DNA from: Paraburkholderia ferrariae NBRC 106233
GTDB lineage: Bacteria > Pseudomonadota > Gammaproteobacteria > Burkholderiales > Burkholderiaceae
Direction of reading: 5' to 3'
Length of the DNA: 64,000 nucleotides
Assembly: GCF_000685035.1 (NCBI RefSeq)
Contig: NZ_BAYB01000019.1
Location: 62,001-126,000 of the forward strand
The position numbers and the translations under genes were made by a program. This document shows positions 51,939 to 60,816 of the stretch, one piece after another (the stretch's first letter is position 1; each line of letters opens with the position of its first letter). Below the pieces are notes generated by a model. That model searched no databases, had not been told where the DNA came from, and saw only the letters and a program-made list of their open reading frames with translations.

Positions 51939-54890
51939 TTACAGCGTACGCGCGACTTCGGTGATCTCGAACACCTCGAACTGATCGCCTTCGACGATGT
52001 CGTTGAAGTTCTTGATCGACATACCGCACTCGAAGCCCTGCTTGACTTCCTTGACGTCGTCCTTGAAGCGCTTGAGCGAGTCGAGTTCGCCGGTGTGGAT
52101 GACCACGTTGTTGCGCAGCACGCGCACCGACGACGAACGCTTGACGAAACCGTCCGTGACCATACAGCCCGCCACGGCGCCGACCTTCGGCACCTTGAAG
52201 ACCGCACGCACTTCGACCATGCCGGTCACGACTTCGCGCTTCTCCGGCGCCAGCATGCCCGACATCGCCGCCTTCACCTCATCCACGGCGTCGTAGATGA
52301 TGTTGTAGTAGCGGATGTCCACGCCGTTTGCCTCGGCCAGCTTGCGGGCCTGCGCATCGGCACGCGTGTTGAAGCCGATGATGACCGCCTTCGAAGCCGT
52401 TGCCAGGTTGACGTCGTTTTCGCTGATGCCGCCCACCGCGCCGTGCACGATCTGCACGCGCACTTCGCTCGTCGAGAGCTTGAGGAGCGCGTGAACCAGC
52501 GCTTCCTGCGAGCCCTGCACGTCGGCCTTGACGATGAGCGGCAGGTTCTGCACTTCGCCTTCGCCCATCTGCTCGAGCATGTTTTCGAGCTTCGCGGCTT
52601 GTTGCTTCGCGAGCTTGACGTCGCGGAACTTGCCTTGACGGAACAGCGCGATTTCGCGCGCCTTGCGCTCGTCCGGCAGGACGATGACTTCCTCGCCCGC
52701 CGCCGGCACTTCCGACAGACCCTGGATTTCGACCGGAATCGACGGACCGGCTTCCTTCGTCGGCTTGCCCGTCTCGTCCAGCATCGCACGCACGCGGCCG
52801 TAGGCGCTGCCTGCCAGCACGACGTCGCCGCGGTTCAGCGTACCCGACTGCACGAGCACGGTTGCGACCGGACCCTTGCCCTTGTCGAGCTTCGCTTCGA
52901 TCACGATGCCCTTCGCGGGCGCTTCGACCGGCGCCGTCAGTTCCAGCACTTCGGCTTGCAGCAGCACGTTTTCGAGCAAATCGTCGATACCGGCACCCGT
53001 CTTCGCCGACACCGGCACGAACGGCGAGTCGCCGCCGTACTCTTCCGGCACGACGCCTTCCGCGACGAGTTCCTGCTTCACGCGCTCCAGATTCGCATCC
53101 GGCTTGTCGATCTTGTTGATCGCCACGACGAGCGGCACGCCGCCCGCCTTCGCGTGCGAAATCGCTTCCTTTGTCTGCGGCATCACGCCGTCGTCGGCCG
53201 CGACCACCAGAATGACGATGTCGGTTGCCTTCGCACCGCGCGCACGCATGGCCGTGAAGGCTTCGTGACCCGGGGTGTCGAGGAAGGTAATGACGCCACG
53301 CGGCGTTTCGACGTGGTAAGCGCCGATGTGCTGCGTAATGCCGCCCGCTTCGCCCGCTGCGACTTTCGCGCGGCGGATGTAGTCGAGCAGCGAGGTCTTG
53401 CCGTGGTCGACGTGACCCATCACGGTCACGACCGGCGGACGCGGCAGTTGCTCTGCGTCCGTTGCGCTTGCCTGGCCTTCGACCAGCAGCGCTTCCGGAT
53501 CGTCCAGCTTCGCGGCAACGGCACTGTGGCCCAGTTCTTCGACGATGATCATCGCCGTTTCCTGGTCCAGCATCTGGTTGATGGTGACCATCTGGCCCAT
53601 CTTCATCATCACCTTGATGACTTCCGACGCCTTCACGGACATCTTGTGCGCGAGGTCGGCCACGGTGATGGTTTCCGGCACGTGCACTTCACGCACGATC
53701 GGCTCGGTCGGCGCCTGGAACGACGAAGCGCTATCCTGGTGCTTGCCGCGGCCCTTCGGGCCGCCGCGCCAGCCGCGGTCCACGCCGCCCGACGAATCGC
53801 CGCGCGTCTTGATGCCGCGGCGCTTGGCGGCGTCGTCCTGCCAGCCGCCCTTGCCGGCGCCCGGTTTCTTGTTGCGGTCGCCCGCGCCGGCACCCGGTGC
53901 CGACGGCGCATTCGCCGACGGAGCCGCTGCGGTTGCGGGACGCTTCGCCGCTGCGCCTGCACCGGCCGGGCGTGCCGCGCCTTCGGGGCGCGCCGGCTTG
54001 TGCAGCGTGCCCTTCGCTTCGGCGGGCTTGGGCGGCTCGACCGGCTTGGGCGGCTCGGGCGCCTTCACCTGCGCCTTGCGCGGCGTGTTCATCATTTCGC
54101 GGATCGCACGCGCTTCGGCTTCGGCAGCCGCACGGCGGCGGGCGATCTCTTCCTGTTCCTTCTGCGCCTTTTCGGCGGCTTCGCGTGCAGCGGCCTCGGC
54201 CTTCTGGGCCGCTTCGCGCTGCGCCGCGCGCTCGGCGGCGGCGCGCTGCTCTTCCTGCTGGTCCTGCTGCTCCTGCTTCGCCTGGGCCTCGGCCGCATTG
54301 CGCTCGGCCTCGACGGCCAGCTCGCGCGCAACGGTTTCGGCCGTGCTCTTCTTCTTCGCAGCTTCTTCCTCGGCGCGGCGGCGCTCGGCTTCGGCAGCCT
54401 CTTCGCGTGAGCGGCGCTCGGCCTCTTCACGCGCGAGACGCTCCTGGCGCTCCTTCAACTCCTGAGCCTGGCGCTCGAGCAGTTCGGCCTCGCGGCGCGC
54501 TTCTTCCTCGCGGCGCTGCAGCTCCGCCTCTTCGGCGGCAGCGGCTGCGTCGACTGCATGATTCGATGCGTCCGCCTCACCGGCGGACTCGTCGCGGCGG
54601 ACGAAAGTGCGCTTCTTGCGCACCTCGACCTGAATGGTGCGAGCCTTACCCGTCGAATCGGACTGCTTGATCTCCGACGTATGCCGTTTCGTCAGCGTGA
54701 TCTTGCGCTTGTCCGCGTCGGTCGAGCCGTGGGACTTGCGCAAGTGGTCGAGCAGACGCGCCTTGTCCGTTTCCGACAAGGCATCGGTCTCGTTCGCTTT
54801 CTGCACGCCCGCTGCCTGAAGCTGCTCCAGCAGCACGCCTGCAGGCATTTTCAGTTCCGCGGCAAATTGGGCTACGTTGTTACTCGCCAT
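51939..54890 (-). CDS. infB: translation initiation factor IF-2
   Basis: 983 residues, at the long end for the family. N-terminal IF2N domain (VAQFAAELKMPAGVLLEQLQ) is followed by a very charged, Ala/Glu/Arg-rich helical region (~100-290) and a Pro/Ala/Gly linker. The GTPase domain starts at ~480 with G1 VMGHVDHGKTSLLD at ~488, G3 DTPGHEAF, G4 NKIDKPDAN; then domains II-IV ending KRFKDDVKEVKQGFECG. It brings fMet-tRNA to the 30S subunit. It lies 154 bp behind nusA in the conserved operon. Confidence 0.97.
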   Translation of the reverse strand: MASNNVAQFAAELKMPAGVLLEQLQAAGVQKANETDALSETDKARLLDHLRKSHGSTDADKRKITLTKRHTSEIKQSDSTGKARTIQVEVRKKRTFVRRDESAGEADASNHAVDAAAAAEEAELQRREEEARREAELLERQAQELKERQERLAREEAERRSREEAAEAERRRAEEEAAKKKSTAETVARELAVEAERNAAEAQAKQEQQDQQEEQRAAAERAAQREAAQKAEAAAREAAEKAQKEQEEIARRRAAAEAEARAIREMMNTPRKAQVKAPEPPKPVEPPKPAEAKGTLHKPARPEGAARPAGAGAAAKRPATAAAPSANAPSAPGAGAGDRNKKPGAGKGGWQDDAAKRRGIKTRGDSSGGVDRGWRGGPKGRGKHQDSASSFQAPTEPIVREVHVPETITVADLAHKMSVKASEVIKVMMKMGQMVTINQMLDQETAMIIVEELGHSAVAAKLDDPEALLVEGQASATDAEQLPRPPVVTVMGHVDHGKTSLLDYIRRAKVAAGEAGGITQHIGAYHVETPRGVITFLDTPGHEAFTAMRARGAKATDIVILVVAADDGVMPQTKEAISHAKAGGVPLVVAINKIDKPDANLERVKQELVAEGVVPEEYGGDSPFVPVSAKTGAGIDDLLENVLLQAEVLELTAPVEAPAKGIVIEAKLDKGKGPVATVLVQSGTLNRGDVVLAGSAYGRVRAMLDETGKPTKEAGPSIPVEIQGLSEVPAAGEEVIVLPDERKAREIALFRQGKFRDVKLAKQQAAKLENMLEQMGEGEVQNLPLIVKADVQGSQEALVHALLKLSTSEVRVQIVHGAVGGISENDVNLATASKAVIIGFNTRADAQARKLAEANGVDIRYYNIIYDAVDEVKAAMSGMLAPEKREVVTGMVEVRAVFKVPKVGAVAGCMVTDGFVKRSSSVRVLRNNVVIHTGELDSLKRFKDDVKEVKQGFECGMSIKNFNDIVEGDQFEVFEITEVARTL

Positions 54891-55044
54891 TCATTCCTCT
54901 TAATGCAAGGAGCGATTCCTTGCGGTTGACATCGGTTCATGCGGCCCCGGCACCCGCTCATGGGCGGCGTGCCGGCCGCGATTGGTTCAGTGGGTCATGG
55001 TCGCTTCCTGCTCGTTTGCCACCGGCTTCATGCCTGTTGCCAGG

Positions 55045-56520
55045 TCATTGAAACCAGTGTTCACGTGCCTTCATGATCAACGCTTTCGCGGTGTCCTCTT
55101 CCATCCCCGTCATTTCGGTGAGTTCGTCCACGGCCAGCTCGGCAAGCTCGTCGCGGGTGTGAATCTCGTGCTGCGCCAGCTTCGCGAGCAGATCGGCGTC
55201 GATGCCGTCCAGGCTCTTCAGGTCCAGCGCGGCGCTTTCCACCTTCTCTTCGTTGGCGATAGCCTGCGTGAGCAGCGCGTCGCGCGCGCGGTTGCGCAGC
55301 TCGTGCACGGTGTCCTCGTCGAACGCCTCGATCTCGAGCATTTCGTTCAGCGGCACGTAGGCGATCTCTTCGAGGCTCGTGAAGCCTTCGTCGATCAGGA
55401 TATCGGCGACTTCTTCGTCAACGTCGAGGCGCGCCATGAACAGGTCGCGCAGCACCGTGCGCTCCTGGTTCTGCTTCTGCGCGCTTTCGTCCGGCGTCAT
55501 GATGTTGATCTGCCAGCCGGTGAGTTCGCTGGCAAGACGCACGTTCTGGCCGCTGCGGCCAATGGCGACCGCAAGCTCGCTCTCGTCCACGACGACGTCC
55601 ATCGCGTGCTTCTCCTCGTCGACGACGATGGATTGCACGGCTGCAGGCGCGAGCGCGCCGATGACGAACTGGGCGGGATCTTCCGACCATAGCACGATGT
55701 CCACGTTTTCGCCACCGAGCTCGTTGCGCACGGCCTGCACGCGCGAACCGCGAATGCCGACGCAGGTGCCGATCGGGTCGATACGCTTGTCGTAGGCCAC
55801 CACGCCGATCTTGGCGCGCACGCCCGGATCGCGCGCCGCCGCCTTGATCTCGAGAAGGCCCTGCTCGATTTCCGGCACTTCCATTTCGAAGAGCTTCATC
55901 AGGAACTCGGGCGCCGTGCGCGACAGCTCGATCTGCGGGCCGCGCGCCGTGCGGTCGACCTTGCCGATCCAGGCGCGCACGCGGTCGCCCACGCGCAGGT
56001 TTTCCTTCGGGATCAGCTGGTCGCGGCGCAGCAGCGCTTCGACACGGCCCGATTCGACGATGAAGTTGCCCTTGTCCATGCGCTTGACCGTGCCGGTCAT
56101 GATGCTTTCGCCGCGCTCGAGGAAATCGTTCAGGATCTGCTCGCGCTCGGCGTCGCGCACTTTCTGCAGGATCACCTGCTTGGCGGCCTGCGCGCCGATG
56201 CGGCCGAACTCGACCGAGGGCACCGGCTGCTCGATGAAATCGTCGATCTGGGCGTCGGGCTTCTGCTCGCGCGCCTCGAACAGCAGGATCTCCTGATCCG
56301 GCTCCTGCAGGCCCGCTTCGTCAGGCACGACGCGCCAGCGGCGGAACGTCTCGTGCTCGCCGCTTTCGCGGTCGATCTGCACGCGGATGTCCGCATCTTC
56401 GTCGAAGAGTTTCTTGGAGGCGGACGCCAGCGCCGCTTCAAGGGCGGCAAACACCACGTCCTTGTCGACATTCTTCTCGCGTGCCAGCGCGTCCACCAGC
56501 ATCAACACTTCGCGACTCAT
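55045..56520 (-). CDS. nusA: transcription termination/antitermination factor NusA
   Basis: 491 residues. N-terminal RNA-polymerase-binding domain (~1-130), S1 domain (ESIMTGTVKRMDKGNFIVES), KH1/KH2 (DPIGTCVGIRGSRVQAVRNE; SELAVAIGRSGQNVRLASEL) and two acidic C-terminal repeats (~345-490). It controls pausing, termination and antitermination. The ATG overlaps the rimP stop in an ATGA. Second gene of rimP-nusA-infB. Confidence 0.97.
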   Translation of the reverse strand: MSREVLMLVDALAREKNVDKDVVFAALEAALASASKKLFDEDADIRVQIDRESGEHETFRRWRVVPDEAGLQEPDQEILLFEAREQKPDAQIDDFIEQPVPSVEFGRIGAQAAKQVILQKVRDAEREQILNDFLERGESIMTGTVKRMDKGNFIVESGRVEALLRRDQLIPKENLRVGDRVRAWIGKVDRTARGPQIELSRTAPEFLMKLFEMEVPEIEQGLLEIKAAARDPGVRAKIGVVAYDKRIDPIGTCVGIRGSRVQAVRNELGGENVDIVLWSEDPAQFVIGALAPAAVQSIVVDEEKHAMDVVVDESELAVAIGRSGQNVRLASELTGWQINIMTPDESAQKQNQERTVLRDLFMARLDVDEEVADILIDEGFTSLEEIAYVPLNEMLEIEAFDEDTVHELRNRARDALLTQAIANEEKVESAALDLKSLDGIDADLLAKLAQHEIHTRDELAELAVDELTEMTGMEEDTAKALIMKAREHWFQ

Positions 56521-56975
56521 TGTTTGCGGCTCCTAAAGTCAACTTTGGGGACAAGGCGTGCTTTGTCGATGTCCGCGAGCGTGAAATCCAGCATCGCGGG
56601 ACCTGCCTTCCCTTCGAATTCCAGACCGATGGTCTCGCCTTCGGGCGCATGCACGATGCCCCGGTACGATTTCCGTCCGTCCAATGGCTTTTTCAACGTG
56701 ATAACCGCCTCGCAGCCTGCGAAGCGTTCGAAGTCCGCGAGCTTTTTCAGCGGGCGATCGAGACCGGGCGACGAGACTTCGAGCCGCTCGTAGTCGATGT
56801 TTTCGACGGTCAGAACGTGCTGCAGCTGACGCGTGACCTTCTCGCAATCCTCGATCGCGATGCCGGCCGGCTGATCGATGTAGATCGTCAGCATGCCGCG
56901 CCCGGTGCGCTCGATATCGACCAGCTCGTAGCCGAGCCCGGTGACCGTGGTTTCAATCAGTTCCGTCAGTTGCAC
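56517..56975 (-). CDS. rimP: ribosome maturation factor RimP
   Basis: 152 residues. LGYELVDIERTGRGMLTIYI opens the N-terminal alpha/beta domain; EDCEKVTRQLQHVLTVENID and LEVSSPGLDRPLKKLADFER are family landmarks; the end is an SH3-like domain. It assists 30S assembly. The start is GTG at 56975 with GGAG upstream. First gene of the operon; its long leader contains the attenuator-like element at 57187-57274. Confidence 0.94.
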   Translation of the reverse strand: MQLTELIETTVTGLGYELVDIERTGRGMLTIYIDQPAGIAIEDCEKVTRQLQHVLTVENIDYERLEVSSPGLDRPLKKLADFERFAGCEAVITLKKPLDGRKSYRGIVHAPEGETIGLEFEGKAGPAMLDFTLADIDKARLVPKVDFRSRKQ

Positions 56976-57015
56976 TATGCCTGCTCCAGATATTCGCGCG
57001 AGAGGCCAGCAACGT

Positions 57016-57031
57016 ACTGAGGTTCCTCAGT
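57016..57031. repeat. 7-bp perfect dyad in the rimP leader
   Basis: ACTGAGG-TT-CCTCAGT, 41 bp before the rimP start codon. In RNA it would give a very tight hairpin; as DNA it is a possible operator. Confidence 0.5.
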
Positions 57032-57186
57032 TACCACTCCGGTTCCAGCCAGGTTCCGGATCTGCAGGCCGCGCGCCAGATGAGCGCGCGCTCCTGCACT
57101 TTGCCCAACCCCATGGATGACGCACCTCGCATAAACCGACGCTGCTGATCCGCTTTTTGCTTGCTTCTTGCCCAAACGGCCGGACC

Positions 57187-57274
57187 AAAAAAAAATGGGC
57201 GAAACGCCCATCTTCTTTTATTGCCAAGGTGGTCGCACCTGGGGCGCAAATCAAAGCCGCACGCCCAGCGACTT
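57187..57274 (-). ncRNA. rimP leader attenuator or small RNA
   Basis: A ~88-nt transcript is predicted from a start near 57274 to an intrinsic terminator. The terminator has stem ATGGGCG (57211-57205), loop TTT, CGCCCAT (57201-57195) and nine T. Four complementary segments exist in transcript order: GGGCG (57266-57262), CGCCC (57246-57242), GGGCG (57209-57205) and CGCCC (57201-57197). Pairing 1:2 and 3:4 gives the terminator, and 2:3 gives an antiterminator, as in classic attenuators. Another hairpin (57224-57242) lies between. No leader peptide is seen. Leaders with terminators before rimP are known from other proteobacteria. If it does not read through, it is a free small RNA. Confidence 0.6.
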
Positions 57275-57278
57275 CGAG

Positions 57279-57307
57279 ATTGTAGCCTTTTTTTGACACC
57301 AGCGCAA
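57279..57307 (-). promoter_or_regulatory. sigma-70 promoter of the rimP leader
   Basis: On the minus strand TTGCGC (57307-57302), 17 bp, TACAAT (57284-57279). It lies ~300 bp before rimP and ~13 bp before the structured leader, and is independent of rluB. Confidence 0.65.
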
Positions 57308-57430
57308 ACCGGACGGCGCTAAATGCCTGTCTGGAAAGGCTTGACGACCCGATTGACGAGCGCGGTGCGCAGCCTCAACCAGGCCGCCGATGGCCCTCTT
57401 CCCGGGCGCCGATCCGCTCGCGGCAAAGCC

Positions 57431-57450
57431 CCCGGGGAAGCGTCCCCGGG
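57431..57450 (-). terminator. hairpin directly after rluB
   Basis: CCCGGGGA (57431-57438) and TCCCCGGG (57443-57450) form an 8-bp perfect stem with a 4-nt loop, 7 bp after the rluB stop. Only TTT follows two bases later, so termination is plausible but weak. The remaining stretch 57308-57430 shows nothing else. Confidence 0.5.
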
Positions 57451-57457
57451 AAGCGTC

Positions 57458-59257
57458 TTAGTGACCGCGCGTGCGATTGCGCTGCGCGCCGCGCTGACCG
57501 CCCCGGTTGTTGCCCGGCGTACGGTTGCCGCCGGCATTGCCGCCGTTACCGTTGCCATTGCCGTTGCCGCCCTGAGCGCCGCGGCGGTTGCCGTTGGCAA
57601 AGCCGCCGCTCGCGCGCTTGCCGTTGGCCGGCGCGCGGTTGCCATCGACTTCGCGGCTGGGGCGATTGCCGTTGCGCCCGCCACCCGCGCCGCCGCCCAT
57701 ACCGGCGCCGAAACCACCGGTACCCGAGCCGAAACCGCCGCCGGCCGCACCGCGGCGACCCTGACGCGGCTGCGCCATGGCGCCGTGCGAACTCAGCACC
57801 GGCTCGCGGTTGATGAAGCCCATCGACGTCTGCATCGGATCGGGCTGACGGCGCTCCGGCGCATTGCCGCCGCGGCCGCCCTTCTCTTCGGCCGGCGCCT
57901 TCAGGCCCACGGCCGCCATCAGGCTGCGCACCTGATTGTCCTCGAGCTCTTCCCAGCGGCCGCGCTTGAGACCGCGCGGCAGCGCGATCGGGCCGTGGCG
58001 CGTGCGGATCAGGCGGCTCACCATCAGGCCGACCGCTTCGAACATGCGGCGCACCTCGCGGTTGCGGCCTTCGGCCAGCGCCACGTGGTACCAGTGATTC
58101 GTGCCTTCGCCGCCGCCATCGCGGATGCGCAGGAAGTTCGCCGGACCGTCGTCGAGCTCGACGCCCTTGAGCAGCTTCTGGCGGTTGCCCTCGGAAAGCT
58201 CGCCGACCACGCGCACCGCGTACTCGCGCTCCACGCTATAGCGCGGATGCATGAAGCGGTTGGCCAGATCGCCCGAGGTGGTCAGCATCAGCAGACCTTC
58301 GGTATTGAAGTCGAGACGGCCGACGGCCAGCCATTTCGCGGTCTTCATCGGCGGCAGGCGGTCGAACACCGACGGACGGCCGTCCGGATCGGCATGGCTC
58401 ACGATTTCGCCGGTCGGCTTGTGGTAGAGCAGCACGCGCGGCGGCTTGTTCGGCAGCTTGCGCTTGATCGGTTTGCCGTTCACGCGGACCTGGTCGGTCG
58501 GCAGAATGCGCTGGCCGATGTGCGCCGGTTCGCCGTTCACGGAAACGCGGCCCGCCACGATCAGCTCTTCCATGTCGCGGCGCGAGCCCATGCCCGCGTC
58601 GGCGAGCACCTTGTGCAGCTTCGGCGCGTCGTCGTCCGCGCTCAGCACGCGCTTGGGCTGCTGCGCGCGGCCGTGGCGCAGCATCGGCGCACGCACGCCG
58701 CCGCCCGCGGAGTTGTCGGCGTCGAACGCCGGCGACGTGACGTACAGGAACAAATCGTCCTGCGCGCCCTCGCCCGCAGCGGCGGCCTGGCCCTGCTGAC
58801 CTTGAGCCTGCGCGGCGCGCCCCTTGCCCTCGCGGCGGCCCTTGCCTTCGCCCTGACGGCCCTTCGGGCCCTTGCCCGCGGGCTTCGCATCCTGCGTCTG
58901 CGCCGGCTCGGCGCCCGGCGCCGCATCCTTGCGGCGGCCCGGCTTCTTCGCGCCGCCTTCCTTGCGCGGCGCGCGCGCCGGTGCGGCAGCTTCGCTTTCC
59001 GACGGCGTTTCGGCGGCAGCGCTCTCACCCTCGACCGGCGCCGCATCGGCAGCCTTGGTCTTCGCCCCCGCGCGGCGGCGCGCGATCAGGCTGCGGGGCC
59101 CGCGGCGCAGGCCGCGGCGCGGACGGTCTTCGCCTTCGCCACCCTCGGCGGCAACACCTGCCGCTTCGCGCTCACGCGGTTCGTCGGCATGCGCGGAAGC
59201 CGCGCGGCGCGAAGATTCGGACGCGTCGGTCGAATCGGTGTCGTGGATATCAGTCAA
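57458..59257 (-). CDS. rluB: 23S rRNA pseudouridine-2605 synthase RluB with long extensions
   Basis: 599 residues, about twice the length of E. coli RluB. The catalytic body (~205-450) has an S4 domain (KLHKVLADAGMGSRRDMEEL), the catalytic Asp in GRLDFNTEGLLMLT, and EGRNREVRRMFEAVGLMVSR. Residues 1-~200 are Ala/Glu/Arg/Lys-rich and disordered-looking (for example KGPKGRQGEGKGRREGKGR). Residues ~460-599 are Gly/Asn/Arg-rich, RGG-like (GGNGNGNGNGGNAGGNR; GGQRGAQRNRTRGH). Such tails often bind RNA. It follows scpB by 145 bp, a usual neighbour. Confidence 0.92.
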   Translation of the reverse strand: MTDIHDTDSTDASESSRRAASAHADEPREREAAGVAAEGGEGEDRPRRGLRRGPRSLIARRRAGAKTKAADAAPVEGESAAAETPSESEAAAPARAPRKEGGAKKPGRRKDAAPGAEPAQTQDAKPAGKGPKGRQGEGKGRREGKGRAAQAQGQQGQAAAAGEGAQDDLFLYVTSPAFDADNSAGGGVRAPMLRHGRAQQPKRVLSADDDAPKLHKVLADAGMGSRRDMEELIVAGRVSVNGEPAHIGQRILPTDQVRVNGKPIKRKLPNKPPRVLLYHKPTGEIVSHADPDGRPSVFDRLPPMKTAKWLAVGRLDFNTEGLLMLTTSGDLANRFMHPRYSVEREYAVRVVGELSEGNRQKLLKGVELDDGPANFLRIRDGGGEGTNHWYHVALAEGRNREVRRMFEAVGLMVSRLIRTRHGPIALPRGLKRGRWEELEDNQVRSLMAAVGLKAPAEEKGGRGGNAPERRQPDPMQTSMGFINREPVLSSHGAMAQPRQGRRGAAGGGFGSGTGGFGAGMGGGAGGGRNGNRPSREVDGNRAPANGKRASGGFANGNRRGAQGGNGNGNGNGGNAGGNRTPGNNRGGQRGAQRNRTRGH

Positions 59258-59402
59258 AACAACCTCAAAATGTCAGGTTGCGCGCCCGCTTGCGGGGCGC
59301 GTCAAGTGCTTGTTACGTCAGACGCCGCGATGAGCGGCTTCGTTGCCCGTCGTCGAGACGGGGGTCGTCCTGCGCCGCGTCCTGGCGGCGTTCGTGTTCG
59401 TT

Positions 59403-60503
59403 TCAGCCGTCGCTTTCGGGCGTGGCGACCGGGTACGGCCAGTACGCCTTCTGCGCAGCGGGCTCGTTCTGCCCGGCGCGAGGCGCTGCCTCGCGCGCTT
59501 CGGGTTGCGGCTTCGCGCCTGCAACGTTTGCGTCGCGCGGCTCGTCCTGCGTGGCCGCGCTTGCGCTGGTCTCGTTTGCACTGCCGATCTCGCCGGCGCC
59601 GTGTTGTTCGGCTTCGATGCTGTCGTGCCGCACGGCATGGGCCTCGGTCGCGCGCTCCGGCTGTGCGGTTTCGACAGCCTCCGGCGCATCGGTCAAGCCG
59701 GCTTCGGCGGGTTCGGCGGGTTCGTCGACTGTGCAGGCCAGCTCAGCCACCCCGGCCACCTGAACCTCTTGCGCCGCTTCGAACGTCTTCAACGCGGCCG
59801 GTTCCCCGGTATCCGCGCCGGACTCCGCTTCGGCGATCTCGCCCACCTGCGCTTCGTCTGCCTCGGCAACGTCATCCGCAGGCAGATCAGACGGAGCGTC
59901 ACCGCCCAGACCCGCCGCGAGCAATTGCGCCGCTTCGCTCTCCGGGAATTCGATGGCGTGCTGCGCGAGCAACTGCTCGCCCATCTGCGCCGACGGGTCG
60001 TCGAGCGCCGGCAGCTCGTCCAGCGCCTTCAATCCGAGATCATCGAGAAAGTGCCGCGTCGTCGCATAGAGCGCCGGGCGCCCCGGCACGTCGCGATGAC
60101 CGATCACTTCGATCCAGTTGCGATCCTCGAGCTGCTTGACGACCTGCGTATTGACCGTGACGCCGCGAATTTCCTCGATATCGCCCCGCGTGACCGGCTG
60201 CCGGTACGCGATGATGGCGAGCGTTTCGAGCACCGCGCGCGAATAACGCGGCGGTTTTTCGGGGTGCAGGCGGTCCAGATAGGTCCGCATCGCGGGTTTG
60301 CTCTGGAAGCGCCAGCCGGACGCGAGGCCCACCAGTTCCACACCGCGCCCGGACCATTCTTCCTTCAGGTCTTCGAGCAGGTGGCGGACCGTGTCGGCCG
60401 AAATGTCGTCGGCGAACAGTTTGCGCAGCTCGCCGATCTTCAGCGGCTCCTGCGTGCAGATCAATGCAGTCTCGAGGACGATCTTCGCCTCTTGGGTATT
60501 CAT
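59403..60503 (-). CDS. scpB: chromosome segregation/condensation protein ScpB
   Basis: 366 residues. Residues ~1-185 are the two winged helices of ScpB (AKIVLETALICTQEPLKIGE; RYSRAVLETLAIIAYRQPVT, then RGDIEEIRGV, VPGRPALYATT and FLDDLGL). ScpB binds ScpA and SMC in the condensin complex. Residues ~190-366 form an acidic Glu/Ala/Pro tail not found in the ~190-residue standard protein. ScpA and SMC genes are not in the window. It is first before rluB on one strand. Confidence 0.93.
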   Translation of the reverse strand: MNTQEAKIVLETALICTQEPLKIGELRKLFADDISADTVRHLLEDLKEEWSGRGVELVGLASGWRFQSKPAMRTYLDRLHPEKPPRYSRAVLETLAIIAYRQPVTRGDIEEIRGVTVNTQVVKQLEDRNWIEVIGHRDVPGRPALYATTRHFLDDLGLKALDELPALDDPSAQMGEQLLAQHAIEFPESEAAQLLAAGLGGDAPSDLPADDVAEADEAQVGEIAEAESGADTGEPAALKTFEAAQEVQVAGVAELACTVDEPAEPAEAGLTDAPEAVETAQPERATEAHAVRHDSIEAEQHGAGEIGSANETSASAATQDEPRDANVAGAKPQPEAREAAPRAGQNEPAAQKAYWPYPVATPESDG

Positions 60504-60816
60504 GCAGCCAGGTCAGACCTTAAGTCGGGTTCAAGGAACCGGATCAGACAGAGACGATATGGAACTGGAGACGCGCTCGCCCGATTCTGATCGGTCATAT
60601 TGATGGGAGCACGCACCGGGGGGTCGCAATACAGGCAATCGAGCCAGACCCAGCCGGACGGAGCAGCGAAATTCCCGCAGGGAATCGCGTGACTGAGCGC
60701 CATATTACGCAAAAACCACGGGTGCGTAAAGACGCCCGCCCGGTGTGCACCGATTGCCGCGGCCCCGCTCATGCAGCGAGCATGCCACGCGCGCCCGGGG
60801 CGTCGCCAGCCTGCGT
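60504..60816. other. intergenic region without recognised feature
   Basis: 313 bp between the aminotransferase end and scpB start. I find no gene, clear promoter or terminator here; it must hold the scpB promoter. Confidence 0.5.

Noticed and set aside
56976..57186. tRNA gene upstream of rimP, as in some enterobacteria
   Set aside because: No cloverleaf, T-loop or CCA end can be drawn in this stretch on either strand.
57027..57299. 90-codon minus-strand frame across the rimP leader
   Set aside because: It crosses an intrinsic terminator with a T9 run and has no ribosome site or family likeness. The RNA-structure reading explains the sequence better.
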